From: Biomphalaria glabrata
Taxonomy: Eukaryota > Mollusca > Gastropoda > Planorbidae
Length of the DNA stretch: 64,000 nt
Reading direction: 5' to 3'
Assembly: GCF_947242115.1 (NCBI RefSeq)
Contig: NC_074720.1
Span: 12,372,645 to 12,436,644, forward strand
In this document: in pieces, positions 48,929-64,000 of the stretch
Layout: the number at the start of each line of letters is the position of its first letter
How positions within the stretch are numbered: position 1 is the first letter of the stretch
Notes under the pieces: model-generated
Told to the model about the DNA's origin: nothing
Databases searched by the model: none
The model's input: the letters and a program-made list of their open reading frames with translations, nothing else
Position numbers and translations under genes: made by a program

Positions 48929-49400
48929 TAGCTAATGTTACACCATATTTTAAAAGAGAGAAATCTGATCCTTAAACTAGACCTGTATGACTCACCAGTA
49001 TCAGGTGTAAAATACTAGAACACATAATATGTAGCAACATCATAAACCACTTAGATAAAAACATATATCCTTACTGCATACCATCATGGCTTTAGCAAAT
49101 TTAGGTCATCTGAAATTCAATTAATAGGTCTAACTGATGACTTTTTGAAGTGCTTGAAATACATGCCATTCTCCAACCTATTTGACAAACTTACAACCAT
49201 AGCTTTCTAAGAAAACATATTTTGGCATATTGATCTGTTACACCAATGGATTCAGGATTGCCTAATAGAGATAAATTATTATAAATGTGTCAAATCAACA
49301 TTAATAACAGTAAACTCCCAAACTGTTTTAGGCTCTCTTCTATTTCTAATTTACACCAATGGCCTACTTAACTGTATTAGTTGAAATAAAAGTTAAAATC
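48929..49400 (+). mobile_element. LINE RT fragment adjoining the satellite
   Basis: Collinear with about 3605-4095 of the intact LINE (ACACATAATATGTAGCAACA, ACCATCATGGCTTTAG) but with many indels and substitutions. Neither end of the element is present. Confidence 0.85.
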
Positions 49401-52400
49401 TCTAGCATGCACCACTAGGTTGGCACATGGATAAGCATATGGCATAATTATCTTCTTAGAAGCAAAGCCTGTATGTTGAGGTTATACACACAATTCTTGG
49501 TAATTCACTATGTCTGATGATGATCAGACTCAGTAACAATATCAACCAACAAACCAAGTTGAACATTTTATTTATTTATAAATGAGACCATTGAAACTAA
49601 AATTTTTCATAAACCAGTAGAGGGATGGAAAACAACTTCAAAATATTGTAAGACAATAAATTCAGCAAAAAGTTTTAATGTACATCAGCTTCAATTTGTG
49701 ATTAATGACATGAACTCGTGATTTAATGTACAAGAATATTGTAAGAAAAAAAAAACAAACCCTGCAGGACTTTGACTTCACAAAGATTTATGAATTAGCT
49801 ATTAACAAGTAAAAGGTGGTTTTTGTTTTTTCTAAATCCTGCCATGTGGTACTTGAAACTCCAGTCAGCGGTGCAGACTAAATGTTTAAGAACACCCGAA
49901 TTAAAAAGTGAAACTGTCATTTGAATACTTTTGCCAAATGATCTAAGGCATTTCTACACAATTCAGGTCATGACAGGTTACTGATTGTAGCATTTTCTTT
50001 CTTAATTTTTTTTTTGCAAAATTGAAAATGTACAGGCTAATAAGCTTTTCAGGTGAAGAACTTCAAAGCATTCATCATTTATAAAACTTTCTGAGAGACC
50101 TCCAGCCTTTTAATGTACTCAGATTATGAGCACCACCATAAACCTAATTAAAATGCACACAAAATAAAAAAGAATGTGGAAATATACAATTGTGAATGAA
50201 TGTTCAAACCCAACATGACAACACATTTTTAAAAGGGTTCTACTGATGAACTCATTTGAACACAATTGTTGGAGATAAAATATTTCACCTAGTAGAACAT
50301 ATCTTTCACATGAATATCAGCTTACATTTATCAGCATAGTGTTTGGAGCTGTTGGTTGAAACATCTGTTTCTCATATCAATTAAAACAATAGAATATCAC
50401 TTAAATACATATAAATTAAAACAATAGATAACTGTTCACTTATGTTATTAAAAAAAAAAAAGATGGCACAATGATTGAAATATGACTTGTGTAATATTTA
50501 CTAAATGAATATAATGCACATATACAAAGAAGCTTTCAACATAAAAACTAAGGTAAACAGAAACTAAATCACAGAAACTAAAACTTAACATGAGCAGAAA
50601 GAAAAACCCTGATTGAATGTACAAATAGATCCTTACTTAGAAAACCACACAATTTAGCCTAGAATTTCAAGGTAACATCTTTACAGGTTGTGAAAACTAC
50701 TGATTACAAAATGTCTGAAACTGCACACATGGCTACTGTTTTTTTGTTTTTTTTTATTTATTCTTATTTTAAAAAATTATAGCTAAATTTAAAATAATGA
50801 AAAATCAGAGAATCTAAAAAAAGAAAAACATCTGACATATCAAAGATGTATAATTTACAGGTGAGCTTATGTGGCAAGTCCAGATACATTAGATGACTGT
50901 GCACATGACCTTCCACAATGAAATGAGTTTTATAGTCAATAAATCATGTCATTTTTGAGCTGCTTGGTGTTTTTAAGAGCATTTTAATGTTGGTTTCAAT
51001 GTAACAAAAAATATAAACCAACTTGTTTCAAATCTGACAAAAAATATTTCAAGCATGAAAGTTTGACTGTAAACTTGACAATTTGATTTCTAAATAAAAC
51101 CCACCAAAAATGTTCTTAACATAATTTTAAAACATTTTTTTAGGCCTTTGAAAATCTTTTTTGTTTTGTTCCTGTTGACAAATCTAAGTTTATAGTTGAA
51201 ATAGTTCTCAAATAAGGATAATACATTACCAAAGATGACCACATATAAGAAAAAATGTAAAAAAAAATAAATTATTAAATGATTTAGAAGTATATGTGAG
51301 ACTATCACCAAAATTGAACCACACTGCATCTCAACTAGTGGGAAAAGCTAAGTCAGAGATTTCCTTTCCAGTCTCCCACATGCAGATATTTCTTTGGTAA
51401 AGTCTAAAAAAAAACAAGTGTAATACAAGTCATTTGTAATGAGGAAAATAAATTTGATAATTAAAAATGTATTCTTACAAAGGAGAATGAAAGGCACATG
51501 TCTAAAGAGATGTTCAGAAAATCAGCTTATTATGTCTCACAAAAGTCACACAGACAAGAAAATGTTTTGATACCAACAGAGAAAAAAAAAACTGGTACTG
51601 GCTAAAACCCGACTATTTAGAGAAAAGCATACATCAAAGACAGCTAAAACAGCTGTTGTACATTTTGTTTCAAGTGCTCGGTCAACTATTCAAAACAATC
51701 AACATTCTAAAAATTTGGTTGTAATAAAAAATGACCAAACCATTGAATATCTTTATTGAATCCCATCCTCTCAAATAGATCAAAAACACAACACAACTTA
51801 AAAGTGAATGTCCTAACTAGAATTGTGTCATTGTCACAAAATGTTTTATAACATTTTAGATGTAAAAAAGTCATGATTTCCATTTGATTTTTCATACCAA
51901 AAAAAATAGTTCAAACCATAAAATGTGACATTTTTTAAAAAATATTGTTTGAAAGATCGACTATTTGAAGGGCTTACCTTGTTTACATTAAATATAAATA
52001 TTTTTACATTTAACAAAAATAAAAATATAAAATACTCTAACATCAGACAAGACAAATTTTTAATGCTGCCATCTTTGCCAGAAGCTGGCCATCTTTGTCT
52101 TTGCAAAACCAATGGAAAAGTTAGTCCATTCCTTGCCCTATATCACATTGGGAAGCCAAGATTATCAGAAGTATTTTGTGTAATCTTTTTAGCATTAGCT
52201 CAGACAATGGAAATCATTTAAACGTCTCTTTGCATGTTGCCAAAAAGGGATCATGGGTTTCCACTGAAGAGCAATGCAAGGATGACTGTGTACTACCCAA
52301 TATCCCTAGAGCTTCATTTAAAAACAAAAAAAAAAAGGTTTCTTTAACATCATACAAACATGGATGTTTAAAAAAAAAAACAACCTCTCATCTAGTATTT

Positions 52401-53563
52401 GTAAAAGGGTTAAGGCAGGTGGATCATTGTTTTAGCATTATAAAACTTTCCTAATGGCCACACCAGCTGAATACCAGCCTCATTCTGGTAAGGAGCCCTG
52501 ATAACAGTGGATACTTGTCATGAAAATGCACCGACTGTACTCATGGCAGAGAGATAGATGCACAATATTCTTATTTCAACATCTACTTTCTTCATGCAAC
52601 TTTCCACAAATGACTTTATTATATGAGAAAAAACAACAACTCAAATGTGACATACTATGAATATGATCCAGACAAAAGTGATATTTTCACTAATGATTAC
52701 TTCATTTTCAATCTCCAGCAAATTATCTTAGGGATAAACAGTAATAAAAGTTACTAATTATACAAAAATATACAACTTTTGAAAAAAAAATGCATAAAAA
52801 GTTCATAGATTATGTTTTTTCTTGCTTGCATCAATAAAAACCTGGCACATTCCAAATTTTGCAGAGAAAAACAAACAAGAAACAATTTATTTTGACACTT
52901 GACAAAAAATGTTTGTTTCACATTTAAAGAGAAGAAGAAAAATTAATTTTGACAACCATCAAGGGAGAAAACTATTGAGTTCACTGTCTTTCATCTTCAC
53001 AAAATACACAGCACAAAAATCTGAGTCAAGTCAATGTCTAAGTAAATACACAGCACAAAAATCTGAGTCAAGTCAATGTCTAAGTAAATACACAGCACAA
53101 AAAATCTGAGTCAAGTCAATGTCTAAGTAAATACACAGCACAAAAATCTGAATCAAGTCATTGTCTAAGTAAATACACAGAACTAACATTTGAATCATGT
53201 CAATGTCTAAGAAATATACACAAATGAACTAATATTTGACTATTGTCCATGTTGAAGAAGTGTACACAGCAGAACTAATAAATGACTTCTGTCAACGTCT
53301 AAAAGAAATGTTCTGTATTGTATGAGGTAGCCTGAGCATCCAATAAATACTGTTTCTCTTTCACAGTGCAATTCATAGTCTGAACGAAGAATAGACTTCA
53401 CTTTAAGACCTTCTTAACAATGAGTGTCTATGGATGACAACGCAAACAGAACACTTTTGATTAATTTCAATGAAATCCTCAGTAGAACTTGCTCTTGGCT
53501 GTCTGGCAATACAAAAGTGTTAGAGAAGAAACTACATACAGTAACTGTTCAATGCCAACAGTT
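49401..53563. other. AT-rich stretch, probably in part receptor 3' UTR
   Basis: No coding signal or transposon recognised. It is directly downstream of the minus-strand receptor stop, with several minus-strand AATAAA words (for example 52886-52891 and about 49568), so some is likely 3' UTR. Confidence 0.4.
53002..53220. repeat. 42-bp tandem repeat, about 5 decaying copies
   Basis: Unit starting AAATACACAGCACAAAAATC and ending AATGTCTAAGT; the left copies are near identical and copies decay to the right. It lies within the likely receptor 3' UTR. Confidence 0.85.
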
Positions 53564-58205
<4,642 letters not shown>

Positions 58206-58350
58206 CTGTGAAAAGAGCAGAATAGTGAGCAAGTTTAGTCTTTCCCACTAGAAGTTGAACATTAGAATAACAATAATACAAAGTGAAAAACATACTCATA
58301 ACATAAGGATAGATTTTAAAAAACATTATATAGTCTTTACAATAAACCCA

Positions 58351-58688
58351 GTTTTTAAACATAAAACTGCAGGTTTGGGTTAAAATCCACATAGTTTAAA
58401 ATGCTTGAAATATTCAAAAGCTAAGAGTCTAAAAACTTTATTTCTGCCAATAACATCATGTGTCTAGTTAATATGGTAAGATGTATTTCCAGAGGATTAA
58501 AAAAAATATATTACTGACAGTTTTTAAACATAAAACCACAGGTTTGGGTTAAAATCCACATAGTTTAAAATGCTTGACATATTCAAAAGGCTAAGAGTCT
58601 AAAACTTTATTTCTGCCAGTAACATCATGTGTCTAGTTAATATGGTAAGATGTATTTCCAGAGGATTAAAAAAACAACAACTTACGAC
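58351..58688. repeat. 169-bp tandem duplication
   Basis: Copies start at 58351 and 58520 (GTTTTTAAACATAAAAC) and are more than 90 percent alike by eye. It lies in the receptor intron upstream of exon 58205-58141. Confidence 0.9.
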
Positions 58689-58929
58689 AGTAACTTTTTA
58701 AAATCTAGACTAAGCAATGTCAAATAAAATGCTAGTAACTAAATATAATTAAAAACAGAAGTTTAATAACAACTTTTAATAGATCTAGATCTAACCTATT
58801 TAACTAAAAAAAAAACATCAAATGCCTGAGCCTATCAACATACAAGTATACTTATGGATTGTGAATTGTTTTTAAAATGTAAGCTTCATTAATTCCACTC
58901 AAAGATGTGTGTAGCATTAGTTTGTTGCC

Positions 58930-59105
58930 ATAACTATTTCATGTTATCTTTATTGCTCCCCCATGGGAGATTCAGATTAGGATGTACTAATTATGATTTA
59001 TGAAAGGCAGCTTGAGTTTGACACCCAACTCACAGCTGAGTTGTGTTTACTGAGCCCCTAAAGGCAGCACAGAAAACCTTCACTCAGATACCCTCTAACC
59101 CGAAC
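58930..59105 (+). mobile_element. SINE-like fragment
   Basis: Shares CAGCTGA, GTGTTTACTGAGC and CCTAAAGGCA in order with 42420-42550. It abuts the hAT terminus at 59107. Confidence 0.4.
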
Positions 59106-59106
59106 T

Positions 59107-61050
59107 CAGGGCCGGTCCTAGCAATAGCTGGGAGTTATGCGAAATGGATTGCGCGTGGCCTAGTATGGGTAGGGATAATGATAATATGTGAAAATAAAGG
59201 TTTTTATAAGAAAAAAAAATTCATCTTTGCATTTTATTCATTCTTAACAAAGTACAAAATCACGATCTAATTAACTTCACTTTACGAGCCTTGAGTGTAG
59301 CGAAGTCATACAGTATATCATCAAAATTCTGTTTCCTACATAGATCATGCTCAATAGCAAGAATTGCTAAAATTGTTCAATCTCTCATTATGAATTGTTG
59401 ACCTTTAGTAATTCTTGATTAGCTTGTGGCGCGACAAACTTCTTTCACAAGATAAAGATACCACAGTATGGCCTACGGGTATTGTTAAACAAATTCTTAG
59501 TGCAACAAAGTAGTTTGGGAAAGCAGTGTAACTTTCATTAGTGGACAGATAAGCTAAAATTTCTAACAGGATTTTGGTGGTATTTGGTAGAGTATGCCTT
59601 AAAGATTCCATTTCATCTGCCAATTCTGGCCCACACATATCTGCTGACTGGTCTGTTGATGACATCAATACTTGCTCGAGGCTCATTGTAAACTTTCGTA
59701 TGTCATCAAGCTAAAGGCTCTTGAAGCTGATAAGAAACTAAAATAGATTGTGATTTGATTTCAGCTGTTTATATCTCGGCTGCAAGGATTGAATTGCACT
59801 GTCCACAATTCTGTTGAAGCAACTTATCCTGTAGTCATCTTCAACATTTCCAGATATGAAGTTTTCCACAGATTTATCATATTGCCTTTTCCTTTGACGT
59901 TTGGCTGGAAAGATTGCACAACATCCATGTTTTCAGCCAACTCCTTTGCCAAGTCATCAAGTTGTTGTGCGAGTCCATTGCAGTGCTCAAATCTACTGTT
60001 TCACCTTGCAGTTCTTTATTCACAAAATTGACTTGGAAGAGCACGCCGTACCATAACACAAGTGACACTAAGACAGCTTCAATGTTTCATACAGTGTTTC
60101 TGATTCACTTTTAATTATCGCATCATTAGTCTCTTCAGCTAATTCATCGAGTGCGTCACAAATTTCAGGTAATTGATTACGAAGTGCTTTGACACTATCT
60201 AGTCTTCACTCCCACCTCCTTTTGCACAGAGGTTTTATAGACAGATTGGAAACATGCTTTCTGAAAAATGACCATCTCTTTGCAGATGCTGAATAGATCG
60301 TGTACATGCGTTGTATAGTTCCAAAAAAGGTTAACGCATCAGGGCAAGATTTGACCATGTCTGCTACCACCAGGTTGTAATTATGACATGTACATGAAGT
60401 AAAGAATACTCTGCTGTTAATATTTAAAAGCCATTTTTGAATTGACCGCCTTTCATGTTTGCACCATTACCATAACCTTGACCACGAATATTTTCAATAT
60501 TTAATTCAAGCATCTCCAGCTCATTCACTAGTACATCGTGTCCTGTCCAGTTGTACTTTCCACTGGAAGAAACTTAATAAAATGTTCATGTACAACCACA
60601 AGCTCTTTCACATTAACTCTATCTCATACATACCGGATAGTTAATGACATCTGCTCTTTGTGACTTATGTCTGCAGTACAATCCAGTATCACTGAAAAAT
60701 ACTTTGCATTCTTGATGTCTCGAAGGATAGCATTCACCACAGCCACTGCTACTACATTAATGAGTTCGTTTTGAATCTTCTTTCCCAGGTAATGATCATG
60801 AATTTCTGCATTGGTAAACACGTCGAAGATGTTTGCCCATTACTGGATCAAACTTTGCCAGTAATTCTATTAGACCAGGAAATTCCCATTACTTGGCTCT
60901 TCAAGTCTTTCAATGGTCCCTCTGAAAGCTAAATTGTGCTTCGCTAGAAATTGTACAATGGCAACTAGTCTTTGAAAAACTTGATGCCAACGTTTAAGTC
61001 TCAGACTAAAGCATCTCCTGGCGAATTTTGTCAATGCCTGTTTTTGTTAT
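59107..61050 (-). mobile_element. hAT transposon relic, ZMYM1-like transposase
   Basis: The left end CAGGGCCGGTCCTAG at 59107 is hAT-like. The minus strand carries transposase pieces in N-to-C order: FLAKHNLAFRGT (near 60.95 kb), [38 protein letters not shown] (near 60.7 kb, the DUF4371-type region), and near 59.4-59.6 kb YFVALRICLTIPVGHTVVSL, then CERSLSRHKLIKNY, the hAT dimerisation region. Frame changes and stops are frequent, so it is inactive. The right terminus and target duplication were not found. It lies in a receptor intron, or beyond the gene if its remaining exons are far away. Confidence 0.75.
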
Positions 61051-61260
61051 AAATTAGTCTTGCTCCAGCATCACATCAACTAGTCATGGCGTCATGGCAT
61101 CTAAATGCCCTTAATTAAATGTGAAAGCTGACAAAGTTGTTTTTTTCGCGTAAGATTTGTATTTTCCATATTGAATTACACCCCAAAATAACAATTTTGT
61201 CTATTCTCTTTTTTTAGGAGATTTTAATAATTTCAGGGGATTTCCACAACTTTTTCATAT

Positions 61261-61486
61261 TGTTATGACTCTACATTGCACGTTGTCATTAGGTGTGAGA
61301 CTGCGCACCATGAGACACGGGACAGAGACAGGAAATAAGTGTGGGAGTCAAAAGATGGCTGATGTAAACAAGTGTTGTTATTATTCGAATGTGTAATTGT
61401 TATCCGACTATTAGTCTATTATTAAATTGCTGTTTTACCTATCATTTTCGTTGAGGTTCTTTGGGCTCGCTGTAGGCAGAGTTACA
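61261..61486 (+). repeat. Probable 5' LTR
   Basis: About 226 bp, beginning TGTTATGACTC and ending GAGTTACA just before the primer-binding-site-like sequence. Borders are inferred from the TG/CA rule; the partner LTR is outside the window. Confidence 0.55.
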
Positions 61487-64000
61487 GCAATTGGTGTCAG
61501 AAGTGGGATTCTCAACGAAAGTGGGAACAAGGTCTTTATACACGACCGTTACAACATTTTTTTCTCGGATAACCCAACGTAAGTTTTGGTAGGCCAACGT
61601 GAGAAAGATACGGGATGGCGTCAACAAAAACACTGGGTCAGCTTTCATTGATAGAACTTAGACGAGAACTCAGATGCAGAGAGCTGAAGGTAAGCGGCAA
61701 CAAAGAGGCGCTCATGGAGCGTCTGAAGCAAAGCATCATGGATGACGAACAGGATCCGGACACCTATTTATTTGAAATAGAACCCGATACGGCGGAGATT
61801 TGGAAATCGATGAAAGAGCAAATAAAGGAAGACCTGAAATTGGTGAAGGATGAACTTAAAAATGAATTAGGTAATAAACTTAGCTCTATAGAATCCGTTG
61901 TGTTTGGATTGAAAAAGGATATGGACGATTACAAACAACAATTAAGAGATGAGATAACTGAGCTCCGGTCGCGGATGGTAGAAGATGTTGATTCTAAAAT
62001 TCAACAATTACGAAATGAAATGAAGGCGGAGCTGCAAAAGAAACAAGATGCGGGTGCCACTGTGACTGAAATGACGGGGAAGATTAAATCACCGGTGTTT
62101 GACGGCTCTGTGTCTTGGTCGGTGTATCGATTACAATTCGAGGCGGCGGCGCAAATCAACAGATGGGATACTCAAGCAGAGAAAGCAACTGGTCTTATGT
62201 TGGCACTCAGAGGAAAGGCAGCCGAATTGTTACAGACTATGACGGATCGGACGAACTACGATGCCATGGTCAAAACAATGGAACTACGATACGGCAATGA
62301 ACACCTGCAGGAAGTTTTCAGGATGCAATTAAAGAATTGACAACAGAAGAGCGGAGAGACATTACAGGAATTAGCAGCAGACGTAGAACGTCTCGCCCGT
62401 CTTGCCTACCCATCGGCAACACAGGAACTTTTGGATGTTCTGATCACAGATGCTTTCATAGATGGAATGCGAGATTCGGAACTTAAGAAGGCCGTCCGAA
62501 TAAGCGGAAAACGGAAAATCAACGAAGCCCTCATCTATGCCATGTCCTACGAGGCGGCCGAAGTTTCAGCGAGGAACATACACTATTGTCGGACGTTAAA
62601 TGTGGCGGAAGAGGAGGATCTGCCGAGGCTGATTCGAAGAATGGTGGAAAAGGCTTTAAATGAACGGGAACATTATCAGACCTCAAGGCGTAGTAGAAAG
62701 ACTTTTCGTTGTTGGAATTGTAACACTCCAGGTCATGCACGGAGGGATTGTAACATGTTGTTCCAAGGCCAAGGCCGTACATCAGAACGTCAAACGCTAC
62801 GATTCCGCGGGTTTAGGGAGCAAGAACGGGCAGCCCAGGAAATCGGAACTCCGAGAATGAAGACTCCTTTCAGAGTGTTAGAGCAAAGCGGAACCTTGAG
62901 AGTGCAGGGAAAGATTGGCACTGGTTCTTATAGGTTCCTCTTGGACACAGGGGCTACGCGGTCGATAGTTAGACCCAGTCTGATCGGAGATCAGGAAATA
63001 ATACGAGTGAATGGCTACACTCTTAAAACGGCAGGTGGCGAACTGTTACCTATACTAGGACAGGTACGGCTTAATTTTAAAATAGGAAGTCAACCATTTA
63101 GTCATGATTTTCTGATCGCCAATGTTGTCGACGACTGCATCCTTGGTCTGGATTTTATGCAGGAATTCGGTTTATCTCTAAACATTGGAAGTGGGACTGT
63201 ACAATATGGACACATAGAGTTCCCATTGCTTGATGATGGTGTGGAAGGCATTCAGGTGAAACGAATCGAACATACGACCATACCAAAATGGTCTAATCTG
63301 TCCGTAAACAGGTATCATAAAAGGGACAAACTGAAGTGGAACAAACTGGAAGGCCAGCTACATACTAGAAGAGCGGAGATTGCAACATCAACCAATCATT
63401 GTTGTGGCTATACGGGTAGTTACAAGGAAAGTGTTGGTGGTGGCAGCGCCGTCGATGATCATAATGACAAATCAGATGCGTCTAGCTTTCAAGATAAAGA
63501 AAGTGGCAACCTTTTTAACGATAAGCGCAGACCCGAAAAGAAAACGCTGGATGGAGAAACTAGAGGATTGACCTATAGGCAGAGTGAAACTATTGCTTTC
63601 GATGTCCGTGATATGAGTGCTTCAATGGGCATGACCAAATCAGACAACGTTGGGTCTGCGTCCAATACTCCTGTTTGGCTACCAGTACTAACTGCAGACA
63701 GAAATAATAAGAACTGTACGGGCGGCACCTCGAATGAACAATACAAATACCAGAAAAACCATCAACAGGTCTGTACTTGACAAACGTGTGTACGTCTGCC
63801 TTCACAAAGCAGAGTAAAAGATGAATCAATTTCAGCGGAAACTGGACACTGATAATGTGGTTAATGGACATGTGTAGAAAGGCCTACCTTCTGGAGATAG
63901 CGGGAAATGACTGTGTGTTTTATAGCCTGGCCTCCAGTGGAACTATAACTTTCTTGCCAGAACTTCATCTGCACTGACAATTCCACTGCCCTGTCGAAAA
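61261..64000 (+). mobile_element. LTR retrotransposon (Ty3/gypsy-like), 5' part, fossil
   Basis: Starts with a probable 5' LTR, followed by a primer-binding-site-like TTGGTGTCAGAAGTGGG at about 61491. A gag region begins at about 61615 with a SAP-like motif (LIELRRELRCREL, VSGNKEALMERL), followed by a long charged coiled-coil segment, a capsid-like segment (SWSVYRLQFEAAAQINRW) and a zinc knuckle CWNCNTPGHARRDC near 62.7 kb. A retroviral-type aspartic protease follows (FLLDTGATRSIV, ILGLDFMQEFGL, near 62.9-63.2 kb). Reverse transcriptase, RNase H, integrase and the 3' LTR would lie beyond the window. I see at least one break, so it is treated as broken; age cannot be estimated without the second LTR, but the readable domains suggest a fairly young insertion. 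Confidence 0.85.

Noticed and set aside
51846-52454. Overlapping open frames of 88-98 codons
   Set aside because: AT-rich, Phe/Lys/Asn-heavy translations with no motif; no splice link to the receptor.

Overview
This is animal nuclear DNA: AT-rich, intron-dense and full of degraded transposons. Three conserved genes point to a gastropod mollusc. The abundance of AGATCT/TCTAGA words and an insulin-type receptor resembling the Lymnaea molluscan insulin-related peptide receptor suggest a freshwater pulmonate snail, possibly a planorbid such as Biomphalaria or Bulinus. The species is inference; no tRNA, rRNA, CRISPR array or bacterial gene was seen.

Layout. 1-11.6 kb: no host gene; LINE and hAT remnants, microsatellites and a 51-bp satellite of 21 copies (6881-7959). 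11.65-29.63 kb, minus strand: a NIMA-related (NEK) protein kinase in 16 coding exons; its introns hold SINEs, a hAT copy with a perfect 8-bp target duplication, two TIR elements and LTR-like repeats. 29.7-32.1 kb: a head-to-head gap holding a CR1/L2-like LINE relic and a long CTAG-rich low-complexity tract. 32.15-46.94 kb, plus strand: complete CTR9, the TPR scaffold of the Paf1 transcription-elongation complex, 24 coding exons and 1181 residues, with an unusual RS-rich tail. 47.2-48.9 kb: a 43/45-bp satellite that appears to have grown out of a LINE reverse-transcriptase fragment still lying beside it. 53.56-58.21 kb, minus strand: the last seven coding exons of an insulin-like receptor tyrosine kinase; its 5' part lies beyond the window. 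59.1-61.1 kb: a degraded hAT transposase (ZMYM1-like), minus strand. 61.26-64.0 kb: the 5' part of a Ty3/gypsy-like LTR retrotransposon whose Gag starts with a SAP-like motif.

The three host genes are not an operon. NEK and CTR9 are divergent and might share a promoter region; CTR9 and the insulin receptor converge on the satellite. CTR9 acts in the nucleus on RNA polymerase II, the receptor at the plasma membrane, and NEK kinases usually act in cell-cycle or ciliary functions. Exon borders were read by eye from GT/GC-AG signals and reading phase; each of the three models keeps frame through every junction.
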